Shown: positions 35,409 to 45,669, counted from the first letter of the stretch. The stretch: 64,000 nucleotides of DNA from Tistrella mobilis (GCF_041468085.1 NZ_CP121017.1:3781501-3845500), one strand, 5' to 3'. Made by a program: numbers and translations. The notes: generated from the sequence alone by a model not told the origin.

Positions 35409-35698
35409 TGCGGCCGGCGTTCGACATCGTCTGGCGTCCGCGCGCCAGAGCCGACCTTATCGCCGTTATCCGCCATATCGCGCAAGACAGCCCCCTCCAT
35501 GCCGAAGCCTTCGGCGCCATGATCCGGCAACAGACCGACAGGCTCTCGGCTCATCCTCATTTAGGCCGGCCCGGACGCTATGGCGCGTACCGGGAACTGG
35601 TGGTGCACCGGAATTATCTCGTGCTGTATCGGATTATCAAGGAGACCGGGATCGTTGAGATCCTGGCGGTCAAGCACGCCAGACGTCGCCACCCCTGA
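35408..35698 (+). CDS. ParE/RelE family toxin
   Basis: A 96-residue basic protein with the ParE/RelE fold pattern: VWRPRARADLIAVIRHIAQ at the N-terminal helices, LSAHPHLGRPGRYGAYRELV in the middle and YLVLYRIIKETGIVEILAVKHARR at the end (residues about 70-93). ParE members poison gyrase and RelE members cut mRNA; which one this does is not clear from sequence. It overlaps its antitoxin-like partner by one base. Confidence 0.88.
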   Translation: MRPAFDIVWRPRARADLIAVIRHIAQDSPLHAEAFGAMIRQQTDRLSAHPHLGRPGRYGAYRELVVHRNYLVLYRIIKETGIVEILAVKHARRRHP

Positions 35699-35821
35699 CA
35701 GGTCGTGCGCCGTCATCCATCCACCTTACGCATGGCACCAGAACCGTAACATACCAGGAATAGGATCTGCGCCCGGCCGGCCCCACGACCGACCATGTCC
35801 CGGATGTTCGGAGATCTGTCC

Positions 35822-37753
35822 ATGTCCACTCTGCCCGAGGCTTCGCGCCGTACGGTTCTCCGCCTGCTGGCGGGCATGCCGCTTCTGCCCGTGGCGGGGC
35901 TTGCCGCCGGTTCCGCGGCGACCGCCTTCGGCCGCACCGCTTTTGCCGCCACCGGTGGCGCCGCCGCGGCGCCCAGGTCGGTGGAATTCGTCGCCATGGC
36001 TGCGCCCAAGACCGCGGCGGCACAGGCGACCACCACGGTCGGCTCGTCCATGGTGGTGACCTATGCCGACGGCAAGACCCAGACCTTCGCGCTGGGCTAC
36101 GAGCCCCTGTTCATCACCGGCGATCAGGTGCCGGACGGCAAGGGCGGCAAGGTGGTGGCCGGCGGCTATGTCGACATCAACGGCAAGCCGATCATGGATG
36201 CCTCGGGCGAGAAGCCGGTGCAGTTCTTCTCCGACTGCCCCGATGGCTGCAACATGCTGATGCCGATGGAGGCGAAGGTCGCGGGCGTGAAGGGCAACAC
36301 CGTGTTCGCGGTGGTGCAGTTCGAATACGCCACCCGTGATGCCGCCGACAACGACATGTATGGCCGCCTGCCCTCGCCGATCGCGGTGCTGACGCTGGAC
36401 CAGGATCCGGCAACCGGCGCGCTGAAGCTCGTGCAGTACCACACCGTCGACACCAGCCCGGTGCACGGCCTGTGGATCACCTGCGGCGCCAGCCTGTCGC
36501 CCTGGAACACCCATCTGTCGAGCGAAGAATACGAGCCCGACGCGCCCTTCGCCAAGACCGACGAGCAGTTCCGCGCCTTCAGCCAGAACCTGTTCGGCGA
36601 TCCGGACAAGGCCAACCCCTATCACTACGGCCATATGCCCGAGGTAAAGGTGAACGCCGACGGCACCGGCACCATCACCAAGCACTACTGCATGGGCCGC
36701 ATCTCGCACGAGCTGGTGCAGGTGATGCCCGACCAGCGCACCGTGCTGATGGGTGACGACACCACCAATGGCGGCCTGTTCATGTTCATCGCCGACAAGC
36801 CCGCCGATCTTTCGGCCGGCACGCTTTATGCGGCGAAGCTGGAACAGCGCCCGGGCGTCGACATCGACAAGGGCGGCTCGTTCGACCTGACCTGGGTGAA
36901 GCTCGGCCACGCGACCAGCGACGAGATCCGCAAGCTGGCCGACACGCTCACCGCCGCCGACATCGTCGAGGTGGCGAAGGAGGATCCGAAGGATGCCTCG
37001 TTCACCCGGATCGGCTTCAACGGCAAGGCGCAGTGGGTGCGTTTCAAGCCGGGGATGGAGAAGGCGGCGGCCTTCCTCGAAACCCATCGCTGGGCGCCGC
37101 TGCAGGGTGCCACGCTGGCGCTGAGCAAGCTGGAAGGCGTGACGGTCAACGCGAAGGACAAGACCGCCTATATGGCCGTGTCCTACATCTACAAGTCGAT
37201 GAGCGACGGCAAGAGCGGCATCAAGGTCGACAAGATCGATGCCGGCGCGGTCTATCAGCTGCCGATGGAAGGCGGTCGCAAGGACGCCGCCGGCGCTGCC
37301 ATCGACAGCGACTGGGTGCCGGTGCACTTCTCGGCCGTGCCCGCCCTGGTCGGCCGTGACCTGGCGGAGCCGGACGCCATCGGCAACACCGCCGATGCCG
37401 AGCTGATCGCCAACCCCGACAACGTGAAGTTCTCGGAGCGGCTGCGCACCCTGTTCATCGGCGAGGACAGCGGCACCCACGTCAACAACTTCCTGTGGGC
37501 CTATGAGGTCGACACCGGCCGGCTGTCGCGGCTGCTCTCCTGCCCGGCCGGCGCCGAGTCGACCGGTCTGCAGGCGGTCGACGACGTCAACGGCTTCGCC
37601 TACATCATGAGCAACTTCCAGCACCCGGGCGACTGGGGCAAGGGGCTGCACGACAAGGTGAAGGCCGAGGTCGCACCGCTGATCGACGCCAACTACCGCA
37701 ACCGCCGCAGCGGCGGCGTCGGCTATATCGCCGGCATGCCCAAGCCGGTCTGA
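35822..37753 (+). CDS. phoX: PhoX-family alkaline phosphatase
   Basis: A 643-residue exported phosphatase. A twin-arginine signal is present (SRRTVLRLLAGMPLLPVAGL, residues about 8-27), consistent with export of a folded metalloenzyme. The body has the DUF839/PhoX landmarks: CPDGCNMLMP, VHGLWITCGASLSPWNTHLS, GRISHELVQVMPDQRTVLMG and a late FIGEDSGTHVNNFLWAYEVD. PhoX enzymes use calcium and iron to release phosphate from esters in the periplasm or outside. ATG 35822 after GGAG is preferred over ATG 35795. I found no clear pho box upstream. Confidence 0.9.
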   Translation: MSTLPEASRRTVLRLLAGMPLLPVAGLAAGSAATAFGRTAFAATGGAAAAPRSVEFVAMAAPKTAAAQATTTVGSSMVVTYADGKTQTFALGYEPLFITGDQVPDGKGGKVVAGGYVDINGKPIMDASGEKPVQFFSDCPDGCNMLMPMEAKVAGVKGNTVFAVVQFEYATRDAADNDMYGRLPSPIAVLTLDQDPATGALKLVQYHTVDTSPVHGLWITCGASLSPWNTHLSSEEYEPDAPFAKTDEQFRAFSQNLFGDPDKANPYHYGHMPEVKVNADGTGTITKHYCMGRISHELVQVMPDQRTVLMGDDTTNGGLFMFIADKPADLSAGTLYAAKLEQRPGVDIDKGGSFDLTWVKLGHATSDEIRKLADTLTAADIVEVAKEDPKDASFTRIGFNGKAQWVRFKPGMEKAAAFLETHRWAPLQGATLALSKLEGVTVNAKDKTAYMAVSYIYKSMSDGKSGIKVDKIDAGAVYQLPMEGGRKDAAGAAIDSDWVPVHFSAVPALVGRDLAEPDAIGNTADAELIANPDNVKFSERLRTLFIGEDSGTHVNNFLWAYEVDTGRLSRLLSCPAGAESTGLQAVDDVNGFAYIMSNFQHPGDWGKGLHDKVKAEVAPLIDANYRNRRSGGVGYIAGMPKPV

Positions 37754-37796
37754 GCACGGCCCGGCCGGTCGATCGATCGGTCGATCATCCGACGAC

Positions 37797-37830
37797 AAAC
37801 GGCCGCCCGGAGCTTCCGGGCGGCCGTTTT
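37797..37830. terminator. Bidirectional terminator after phoX
   Basis: A 15-base-pair stem (AAACGGCCGCCCGGA paired with TCCGGGCGGCCGTTT) with a 3-base loop and TTTT on the plus side, between convergent phoX and the phosphotransferase gene. Confidence 0.85.
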
Positions 37831-37852
37831 CCGTAGGCGACAGCCGGTTCGG

Positions 37853-38899
37853 TTACGACACCTGCTGCCAGCCCAGTTCGGCGAGCAGCGAGGCGCGGGC
37901 ACCGACCACCTTGGCGCGTTCGGAGCTGGCATTGCCGGTGATGCCGCGGTGATAGACACCCTGAAGGATGGCGGCCAGGCGGAACATGGCGAAGGCCTTG
38001 TAGAACGGCCAGTTGTCGATGCCGTCGCGGCCGGTGCGGCGGCAATAGGCGGCGACGTATTCCTCTTCGGTCGGCACGCCCAGCGGTTCGAGGTCGATCC
38101 CGCCGAGGCCGGGGAAGCCCTCGTCGCCCGCGGGCAGGCTGTAGAACATGGCGTTGTAGGCGAAATCGGCCAGGGGATGGCCGATCGTCGCCAGTTCCCA
38201 ATCCAGCACGGCCAGGATCTTCGGCTCGGTCGGATGGTAGATCACATTGGCGATGCGATAGTCGCCATGGGCGATCGACACGCTGTCATCGGCCGGGATA
38301 TTGGCCGGCAGCCAGGCGATCAGCTGATCCATCGCCGGGATCTCGTGGGTTTTGGTCGCCTCGTACTGCTTCGACCAGCGTCCGATCTGGCGGGCCATGT
38401 AGTCGGTGGCCTTGCCCATGTCGGCCAGACCCGCCGCCGTAAAGTCGACGCTGTGCAGCGCCGCCATCACCCGGTTGAGCTCGTCATAGGTGGCGCGGCG
38501 CTCGTCGGGGCCAAGCCCGGGCAGGGTCGGATCGGTCAGCACCCGGCCTTCGACATAGTCCATGACATAGAAGGCCGTGCCGATGATCCCTGCCTCTTCG
38601 CAAAGCAGCCGCGCCGGCGCGACCGGGACATCGGTGTCGGCGAGCCCTGCGATGAAGCGGTATTCCCGCTCCACCATATGCGCCGAGGGCAGCAGCTTGC
38701 CCGGGGGCTTCTTGCGCAGCACATAGCGGCGCCCCGCGCTCTTCAGCATATAGGTCGGGTTCGACTGCCCGCCCTCGAATTGCAGGATCTCGAGGTCGGC
38801 GGGGTCGAAATCGGGCAGACGGTCGGCCAGATAAGCCGAAAGCGCCGCCTCGTCGAGGCGATGGGCCTCGCGGACCGGAACGAGATTGGGGCCGGACAT
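37853..38899 (-). CDS. APH-family phosphotransferase, ACAD10/LvaA-like
   Basis: A 348-residue kinase-fold protein. It has the nucleotide loop LQFEGGQSNPTYML, the VLRKKPPGKLLPSAH lysine region, the catalytic loop SVSIAHGDYRIANVIY (H-G-D-x-x-x-x-N) and ILAVLDWELATIGHPLADF with the D-W-E metal motif. This is the branch fused to acyl-CoA dehydrogenases in eukaryotic ACAD10 and standing free as LvaA, which phosphorylates 4-hydroxyacyl-CoA for dehydroxylation. The ACAD10/11-like dehydrogenase at 32517 is a natural partner though 4 kb away. It lies downstream of two SDR genes on the same strand. Confidence 0.88.
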   Translation of the reverse strand: MSGPNLVPVREAHRLDEAALSAYLADRLPDFDPADLEILQFEGGQSNPTYMLKSAGRRYVLRKKPPGKLLPSAHMVEREYRFIAGLADTDVPVAPARLLCEEAGIIGTAFYVMDYVEGRVLTDPTLPGLGPDERRATYDELNRVMAALHSVDFTAAGLADMGKATDYMARQIGRWSKQYEATKTHEIPAMDQLIAWLPANIPADDSVSIAHGDYRIANVIYHPTEPKILAVLDWELATIGHPLADFAYNAMFYSLPAGDEGFPGLGGIDLEPLGVPTEEEYVAAYCRRTGRDGIDNWPFYKAFAMFRLAAILQGVYHRGITGNASSERAKVVGARASLLAELGWQQVS

Positions 38900-38958
38900 G
38901 TGGCGCAGGATCTCCGGAGGTTCAGTGGTGGATGCAGGCGGCCTCGGCCGGACATGAC

Positions 38959-38998
38959 GAAACGGAAGGGCCGGCCCTGCGGCCCGCCCTTCCGTTTC
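38959..38998 (-). terminator. Putative terminator between SDR and phosphotransferase genes
   Basis: Stem GAAACGGAAGGGC/GCCCTTCCGTTTC with an inner GGCC-rich loop. It is on the minus-strand path from the SDR genes to the phosphotransferase, so these may be separate transcripts; the T run is short. Confidence 0.5.
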
Positions 38999-39037
38999 AT
39001 TGTCCCGGCCCGGCCGGTCTCGGACAGGTCTGCCGGC

Positions 39038-39814
39038 TCAGAGCGTATCGCCGACGGTGACGCCACCATCGATCACCAGCAGCTGGCCGGTGATGAAGCG
39101 GGCGGCGTTCGAGGCCAGGAACACGGCGGCGCCGCCGATGTCGTCAGGCTCACCGATCCGGTGGAGGGGCGCCGACTTCTCGACCTTCTCGCGCATCTTG
39201 GGATTTTCCCACAATGCGCGGGCGAAATCGGTCTTGATCAGGCCCGGGGCGATGGCGTTGATGCGGATGTTGTGCGGCCCGTATTCGATCGCGAGGTTGC
39301 GCACCATCTGCGCCTCGGCCGCCTTCGACGCCGCATAGGCGCCCAGCACCGGCGTGCCGCGGATGGCGGCGATCGACGAGATCAGCACGATCGCGCCGTC
39401 GCGGCGCTCTTTCATCTCGGGCACCACCTGATTGCAGAGCCAGAGATTGGAGAGCACGTTGTTCGACATGATCTTGACGAAGGCCTCGTCGGGCATCTCC
39501 GCCGCCGGGCCGTAATAGGGATTGCTGGCGGCATTGCCGACCAGGATGTCGACCCGGCCGAAGGCCTTGCGGGTCTCGGCGATCAGGTTCTCGCAATCAT
39601 CCTTGCTGCTGATGTTGCAGGGAACGTCGATCGCCTCGGCGCCCCTGGCCACCAGTTCCGCACGCACCTCGGCGCAGGGCTCGGGCTTGCGGCTTGAGAT
39701 CACCACCTTCGCGCCGGCCGCCGCCATCTGCTCGGCGATCGACTTGCCGATGCCGCGGGTGGAGCCGGTGATGACCGCGACCTTGCCGGTCAGGTCGAAC
39801 ATCGGATTGGTCAT
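39038..39814 (-). CDS. Short-chain dehydrogenase/reductase 1
   Basis: A 258-residue SDR. The NAD(P)-binding motif is TGSTRGIGKSIAEQMAAAGA (about residues 15-34), NAASNPYYG replaces the usual NNAG, and the catalytic set is S in LISSIAAI with Y-A-A-S-K. The C-terminus is FITGQLLVIDGGVTVGD, typical of classical SDRs. GAGGGAGG stands 10 bases before ATG 39814. Next to fatty-acid genes it may oxidise hydroxyacyl-CoA or an alcohol, but the substrate is unknown. Confidence 0.9.
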   Translation of the reverse strand: MTNPMFDLTGKVAVITGSTRGIGKSIAEQMAAAGAKVVISSRKPEPCAEVRAELVARGAEAIDVPCNISSKDDCENLIAETRKAFGRVDILVGNAASNPYYGPAAEMPDEAFVKIMSNNVLSNLWLCNQVVPEMKERRDGAIVLISSIAAIRGTPVLGAYAASKAAEAQMVRNLAIEYGPHNIRINAIAPGLIKTDFARALWENPKMREKVEKSAPLHRIGEPDDIGGAAVFLASNAARFITGQLLVIDGGVTVGDTL

Positions 39815-39883
39815 GGGTCGGGAACCTCCCTCAGGATCTGTCATGGTCCGGCCTCTCTGGCGGGCCGGCTGGATGGGCGGCGA

Positions 39884-40660
39884 TCAGGCGGCGGTGTTGC
39901 CGCCGTCGACCGCAAGCTCGGTGCCGGTCACGAAGCTGCTCTCGTCGCTGGCGAGGTACAGCGCTGCATAGGCGACCTCTTCAGGCCGCCCCATGCGCCC
40001 CATCGGTGCCGCGGTGGAAAGCGCCGCCTCCATCTTGTCCGGGTTGCGCGCAGCGGTGATCATGTCACGCACCATCGGGGTCTCGGTGAAGGACGGATGG
40101 ATGGAGTTCACCCGGATGTTGTAGCCGCGCCGGGCGCAATGCAATGCCGCCGCCTTCGTGAACAGGCGCACGGCCCCCTTGCTGGAGCAATAAGCGGCAA
40201 GATTGACCGCGCCGATCAGGCCGGCGATCGACGAGATGTTGACGATCGAGCCACCACCCGTGGTCTTCATCACCTTGATCGCCTTGCGGGTACCGAGGAA
40301 GGGGCCTTCGGAATTCACCGCATGGACGCGCTTCCACTCGGCAAGCGTGGTCTCTTCCAGATCGGCCATATAGCCGATGCCGGCATTGTTGATCAGCACG
40401 TCCAGCCGGCCGAATTCGGCGACACCGGCATCGACCACCTCTTCCCAGCGGGCTTCGTCGGTGACGTCCTGCTCCGCGACCATCACCCGGTCATGGCCGC
40501 CGGCCGCCAGCTCCGCCTTCAGCGCCTCCAGCCGGTCGGCCCCCATATCGGTCAGGATCAGCCGGGCACCCTCGGCCGCGAACAGATGGGCCATCGCCCG
40601 GCCCAGGCCGCCGGCGGCCCCCGTAATCAGAACCACCTTCTCCGAAAGCCGTCCGCCCAT
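39884..40660 (-). CDS. Short-chain dehydrogenase/reductase 2
   Basis: A 258-residue SDR with ITGAAGGLGRAMAHLFAAEG for the cofactor, VLINNAGIGYMAD, catalytic S in IVNISSIAGLIG and Y-C-S-S-K, and the ending FVTGTELAVDGGNTAA. Classical 3-oxoacyl/hydroxyacyl reductase layout. It lies 69 bases upstream of SDR 1 on the same strand, so both are probably cotranscribed. A perfect-armed PsrA-type operator (40763-40778) lies 100 bases upstream of its start. Confidence 0.9.
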   Translation of the reverse strand: MGGRLSEKVVLITGAAGGLGRAMAHLFAAEGARLILTDMGADRLEALKAELAAGGHDRVMVAEQDVTDEARWEEVVDAGVAEFGRLDVLINNAGIGYMADLEETTLAEWKRVHAVNSEGPFLGTRKAIKVMKTTGGGSIVNISSIAGLIGAVNLAAYCSSKGAVRLFTKAAALHCARRGYNIRVNSIHPSFTETPMVRDMITAARNPDKMEAALSTAAPMGRMGRPEEVAYAALYLASDESSFVTGTELAVDGGNTAA

Positions 40661-40762
40661 GTCCGGGGCCTCCTCCGCTGAAATGCGCCGCCGGTGGGGC
40701 CGGTCTCGCTGCGGCCCCTTCCCGCTTGATCTCGGGCAGTGTTTCCGGTTTCATCGCCTACG

Positions 40763-40778
40763 TCAAACGTTCGTTTGA
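40763..40778. promoter_or_regulatory. PsrA-type operator C
   Basis: TCAAACGTTCGTTTGA: seven-base perfect arms (TCAAACG, CGTTTGA) around TT, between divergent SDR 2 and surE. It fits the published PsrA pattern CAAAC-N4-GTTTG exactly and is the best of the sites in this window. Confidence 0.7.
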
Positions 40779-40828
40779 ACGAGACATCATCTCCACCCGT
40801 CTCGATCTGCCTGAGGATGCCGCCGACG

Positions 40829-41635
40829 ATGACCCCTGCGACCGCAGCCACACGCCGGATGCCCGCCCGCATCCTGCTGACCAATGACGACGGCATCGAC
40901 GGCGAGGGCCTGGCGGTGCTGGAGCAGATTGCGCGCGAGCTGGCGCCCGAGGTCTGGGTGGTCGCCCCCAGCCGCGACAGCAGCGGCGGCTCTACCGCGC
41001 TCACCATCCGCCGGCCGTTGCGGGTGCATGCACTCGGCCCGCGGCGCTACAAGGTCGACGGCACGCCGGCCGACTGCGTGGCCGTGGCCCTGTCTTACCT
41101 GATGCCCGAGGCAAAGCCCGATCTGGTGCTTTCAGGCATCAATCGGGGCGCCAATCTGGCCGAAGAGGTGATCTATTCGGGAACCGTGGGTGCGGCGACC
41201 ACCGCCCAGCTGATGGGCATTCCGGCCATCGCCCTCAGCCAGACCTTCCGCGACCCGGCCTTCATTCCCTGGGACACACCGCGAGCGCTTGCCCCGGACA
41301 TGCTCCGCCGCCTGATCGAGGCCGGCTGGCCCGCAGATGTGACGCTCAGCCTGAACTTCCCCGACTGCGCCGCCGACGAGGTTCGCGGCGCCCGGCTGAC
41401 CCGCCAGGGCCGCGGCATGATCGGCGGCATCCGGATCGAATCCACCGTCGACCACCATGGCGACACCGATCTCTGGCTGCGCTTCGACCGGGCAGGTCTG
41501 GACCGGACGGAAGATTGCGACATCCAGGCGCTGCGCGATCGCCATGTCTCGGTCACGCCACTCGGCGTCGACCGCAGCTGGACGGGTGACCGGGCACCGC
41601 TCGCCGACCTCGCCCGGGGGCTGATCGACCGCTGA
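40829..41635 (+). CDS. surE: 5'/3'-nucleotidase SurE
   Basis: A 268-residue phosphatase. The SurE metal site is in RILLTNDDGIDGEGL (paired aspartates, about residues 13-27), followed by VVAPSRDSSGGSTALTI, SGINRGANLAEEVIYSGTVG (asparagine ligand) and SLNFPD. It dephosphorylates nucleoside monophosphates. ATG 40829 has GAGGA 11 bases upstream; ATG 40859 would give the shorter N-terminus seen in most SurE. It is usually next to pcm/nlpD; here it is alone among lipid genes and downstream of operator C. Confidence 0.9.
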   Translation: MTPATAATRRMPARILLTNDDGIDGEGLAVLEQIARELAPEVWVVAPSRDSSGGSTALTIRRPLRVHALGPRRYKVDGTPADCVAVALSYLMPEAKPDLVLSGINRGANLAEEVIYSGTVGAATTAQLMGIPAIALSQTFRDPAFIPWDTPRALAPDMLRRLIEAGWPADVTLSLNFPDCAADEVRGARLTRQGRGMIGGIRIESTVDHHGDTDLWLRFDRAGLDRTEDCDIQALRDRHVSVTPLGVDRSWTGDRAPLADLARGLIDR

Positions 41636-41716
41636 GCCTGTTGCCGCAACCGGTTCGCCAACATGCCATCGCACGGCCCGCAGAGATTTGTGCGGAGGGG
41701 ATGCAAATGCGTGAGA

Positions 41717-41726
41717 CAAACGTTTG
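41717..41726. promoter_or_regulatory. Palindrome CAAACGTTTG before the acyl-CoA ligase
   Basis: A perfect 10-base palindrome, 137 bases upstream of the ligase ATG. It has the same half-sites as the PsrA-type sites but without the four-base spacer, so it may be bound differently or by another TetR protein. Confidence 0.4.
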
Positions 41727-41862
41727 ACCTGTCGCGCAAGACCAGCCACGATAACGGCGACCGGCCGATCAAGAGCCGGCGTTCAACGATAAACGGCGCC
41801 GCACGCCGGGGGTGTGCGAAGCGGTGCCGGCCGTGCTGCTGCTAGGGAGGAATATCCGTATC

Positions 41863-43518
<1,656 letters not shown>

Positions 43519-43529
43519 CCGGGCAGGAA

Positions 43530-43561
43530 CACCCCCGGCCCGCCGTTGCGGACCGGGGGTG
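43530..43561. terminator. Putative hairpin between convergent ligase and MaoC genes
   Basis: Stem CACCCCCGG-x-CCGC/GCGG-x-CCGGGGGTG (one mismatch) with loop CGTT. It has no T run, so its terminating role is uncertain. Confidence 0.45.
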
Positions 43562-43566
43562 GCCGA

Positions 43567-44028
43567 TCAGGCGAAGTTCACGATCGACAGGGTTTCGGCG
43601 ACGCAGACCGGCCGCTCCTGGCCCTCCCGTTCCACCGTGATCTCCACGGTCAGACGCAGCGAGCCGGGGCCCTGCTCGTCAACCGCCTTCAGGACACCGC
43701 GGCCGCGCACGCGGCTGCCCGCCGGAACCGGCGCCGTGAAGCGGACCTTGTTGGAGCCGTAGTTGATCGAGGAGGCAACACCGTCGATCTTCCAGATACC
43801 GGCCATGATCATCGGGACCAGCGACAGGGTCAGATAGCCATGGGCGATGGTGGATTTCCACGGGGTTTCACGGGCGGCACGCTCGACATCCAGATGAATC
43901 CACTGGAAATCACCGGTCGCCTCGGCAAACTTGTTGATCCGGTCCTGATCGACCAGAATCCAGTCACTGACCCCCAGCTCGGATCCCACGGCAGACTTCA
44001 GCTCTTCGGCTCCGCTGATAACGCGCAT
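43567..44028 (-). CDS. MaoC-like enoyl-CoA hydratase
   Basis: A 153-residue single hot-dog-domain hydratase. The active-site region is FAEATGDFQWIHLDVERA (about residues 34-51), with the D and H of the hydratase-2 motif, and the later IAHGYLTLSLVPMIMAGIW is typical of the R-specific NodN/MaoC branch. It could hydrate enoyl-CoA to (R)-3-hydroxyacyl-CoA, a route to polyhydroxyalkanoate. AGGAG is 11 bases before ATG 44028. Upstream is a long AT-rich leader. Confidence 0.88.
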   Translation of the reverse strand: MRVISGAEELKSAVGSELGVSDWILVDQDRINKFAEATGDFQWIHLDVERAARETPWKSTIAHGYLTLSLVPMIMAGIWKIDGVASSINYGSNKVRFTAPVPAGSRVRGRGVLKAVDEQGPGSLRLTVEITVEREGQERPVCVAETLSIVNFA

Positions 44029-44403
44029 GAGTTTAAGGTCTCCTCTTTCATTGCGCCTTTTAGTGGATTTTAAATATTGTTTATCCACCTGAAATTATAT
44101 GGACGTATCGACGGGTTTTCAAAGAATTTGGTCTGAATTCTGCACTGCGAAATGATATTTCGCTGTTTTTGATCCCCGGGATCGATTAGGTTATAAGCAA
44201 TTGTGGTGCAAGGCCCCAGGGAGGCTGCATCGCCAAGAACATCCCGGCCGCTTAATGGCCGGTTCGGGCGCCGGTCCGCCAGGGACGGGCACCCGTCAGG
44301 AACAGGCACCGCCGATGGCGGCGCGCGCCCCCGGGAGGGCGCCCGTGTCCCCGTCAGCAGACGTGCCGCTACGCAACGACGTAGGATGCCAAGGGAGGCT
44401 GCG
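44029..44403. other. 375-base AT-rich regulatory region upstream of the binding protein gene
   Basis: The left part is clearly AT-rich against the rest of the window (TTTTAAATATTGTTTATCC) and holds divergent promoters for maoC and the transporter. It contains a perfect inverted repeat at 44147-44163 and an imperfect 25-base repeat at 44216-44240 and 44389-44415, both carrying a GGGAGGCTGC ribosome-binding-like core. No gene is visible. Confidence 0.5.
44147..44163. promoter_or_regulatory. Palindrome GCGAAAT-GAT-ATTTCGC
   Basis: Seven-base perfect arms with a three-base centre, followed by TGTTTTT on the plus strand. It could be an operator for the transporter operon or a weak attenuator in its leader. 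Confidence 0.45.
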
Positions 44404-45669
44404 TTGACGCCCAAGACCACTCTGACCGCCATGACCAGCGCGATCGCGCTTGCTGTGGCCGCTTTCGGCATGGCCGGTGCCGCTTACGCCGAGGACACCA
44501 TCAAGATCGCGTATATCGACCCGCTGTCGGGGCCGTTCGCGAATGTCGGTGACGCCGGTGCGAAGCACTTCTCGTACTTCATCGACTATTTCAACGCCAA
44601 TGGTGGCTTCAACGGCAAGAAGCTTGAGCTGATTGCGATCGACAACAAGTCGAGCCCGAAGGACAGCCTGGTGGCGCTGAAGAGCGCGATCGATCAGGGC
44701 GCCCATTTCATCACCCAGGGCAACGGCAGCCATGTCGGCGCGGCGTTGAGCGAGGCGGTCGCCAAGCACAATGAGCGCAACCCCGACAACCGCGTGCTCT
44801 ATTTGAATTATGCGGCGGTCGACCCGGCGCTGACCAATGATGCCTGCAACTTCTGGCACTTCCGATTCGACGCCAACAGCGACATGAAGCTGGAAGCCAT
44901 CACGAATTACATCAAGGATCAGCCGGCAGTCAAAAAGGTCTACCTGATCAATATGGACTATTCGCACGGCCAGTCCGTGTCGAAAATCGCCCGCAAGCTC
45001 CTGAACGAGAAGCGTCCCGACATCGAGGTCGTCGGTGACGACCTGCACCCGGTCGGCAAGGTGAAGGACTTCTCGCCCTATATCTCGAAGATCAAGGCTT
45101 CGGGCGCCGATACCGTGATCACCGGCAACTGGGGCGCCGATCTTTCGCTGCTGGTCAAGGCCAGCGCGTCGGCAGGGCTGGATGTTCAGTACTACACCTA
45201 TTACGGCGGTGGTCTGGGCACGCCGGTCGCGATCGGCGCGGCCGGCGAAGGCAAGGTGAAGCAGGTCACCGAATGGCATGCCAACCTGCCGGTCGAGACC
45301 CCGTCGGATCAGGGCAAGGTCCTGGAGGACGCCTATGTCGCGTTCCTGCAGAAGTATGACCTCGACTTCTACTATGGTCGTATCCGGACCATGCTCGGCA
45401 TGCTTCAGGAAGCGATGAACCAGGCGAAGAGCGACGAGCCGGTTGCCGTTGCAAAGGCGCTGGAAGGCATGACCTATCAGACCGCCATGGGCCCGGTCAC
45501 CATGCGCGCCGACGACCACCAGCTTGCCCAGCCGCTCTTCATCTCGACCTTCGTGAAGGGCGTCAAGTACGACACCGAGCATACGGGCCTCGGCTGGAAG
45601 ACCGACGCGAAGATCGACGGGCCGGCCACCGAGACCTCGACGACCTGCAAGATGCAGCGCCCGAGCTGA
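44404..45669 (+). CDS. LivK-type periplasmic substrate-binding protein
   Basis: A 421-residue exported protein. The start is TTG 44404, chosen because AAGGGAGG lies five bases upstream and it exposes a signal peptide (TSAIALAVAAFGMAGAAYAE, cleavage about residue 30). The mature part begins DTIKIAYIDPLSGPFANVGD, the classic branched-chain-type binding-protein opening, with YDHGQS-like segment MDYSHGQSVSKIARKLL. The protein is longer than E. coli LivK, as in acyl/amide-type members. It heads the five-gene transporter operon; ligand is unknown but nearby β-oxidation genes suggest an acyl or branched acid compound. Confidence 0.9.
   Translation: MTPKTTLTAMTSAIALAVAAFGMAGAAYAEDTIKIAYIDPLSGPFANVGDAGAKHFSYFIDYFNANGGFNGKKLELIAIDNKSSPKDSLVALKSAIDQGAHFITQGNGSHVGAALSEAVAKHNERNPDNRVLYLNYAAVDPALTNDACNFWHFRFDANSDMKLEAITNYIKDQPAVKKVYLINMDYSHGQSVSKIARKLLNEKRPDIEVVGDDLHPVGKVKDFSPYISKIKASGADTVITGNWGADLSLLVKASASAGLDVQYYTYYGGGLGTPVAIGAAGEGKVKQVTEWHANLPVETPSDQGKVLEDAYVAFLQKYDLDFYYGRIRTMLGMLQEAMNQAKSDEPVAVAKALEGMTYQTAMGPVTMRADDHQLAQPLFISTFVKGVKYDTEHTGLGWKTDAKIDGPATETSTTCKMQRPS

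Noticed and set aside
35640-35821. Possible pho box upstream of phoX
   Set aside because: Only scattered CTGACA and CGTCAT fragments at the wrong spacing; not a tandem 7-base repeat with 11-base period.
37771-37790. GATC-rich short repeat after phoX (GGTCGATCGATCGGTCGATC)
   Set aside because: Short simple repetition next to the terminator; no sign of an origin, methylation cluster or site-specific recombination target.
35726-37798. 690-codon minus-strand frame opposite phoX
   Set aside because: Shadow of the phoX codons; no family resemblance.
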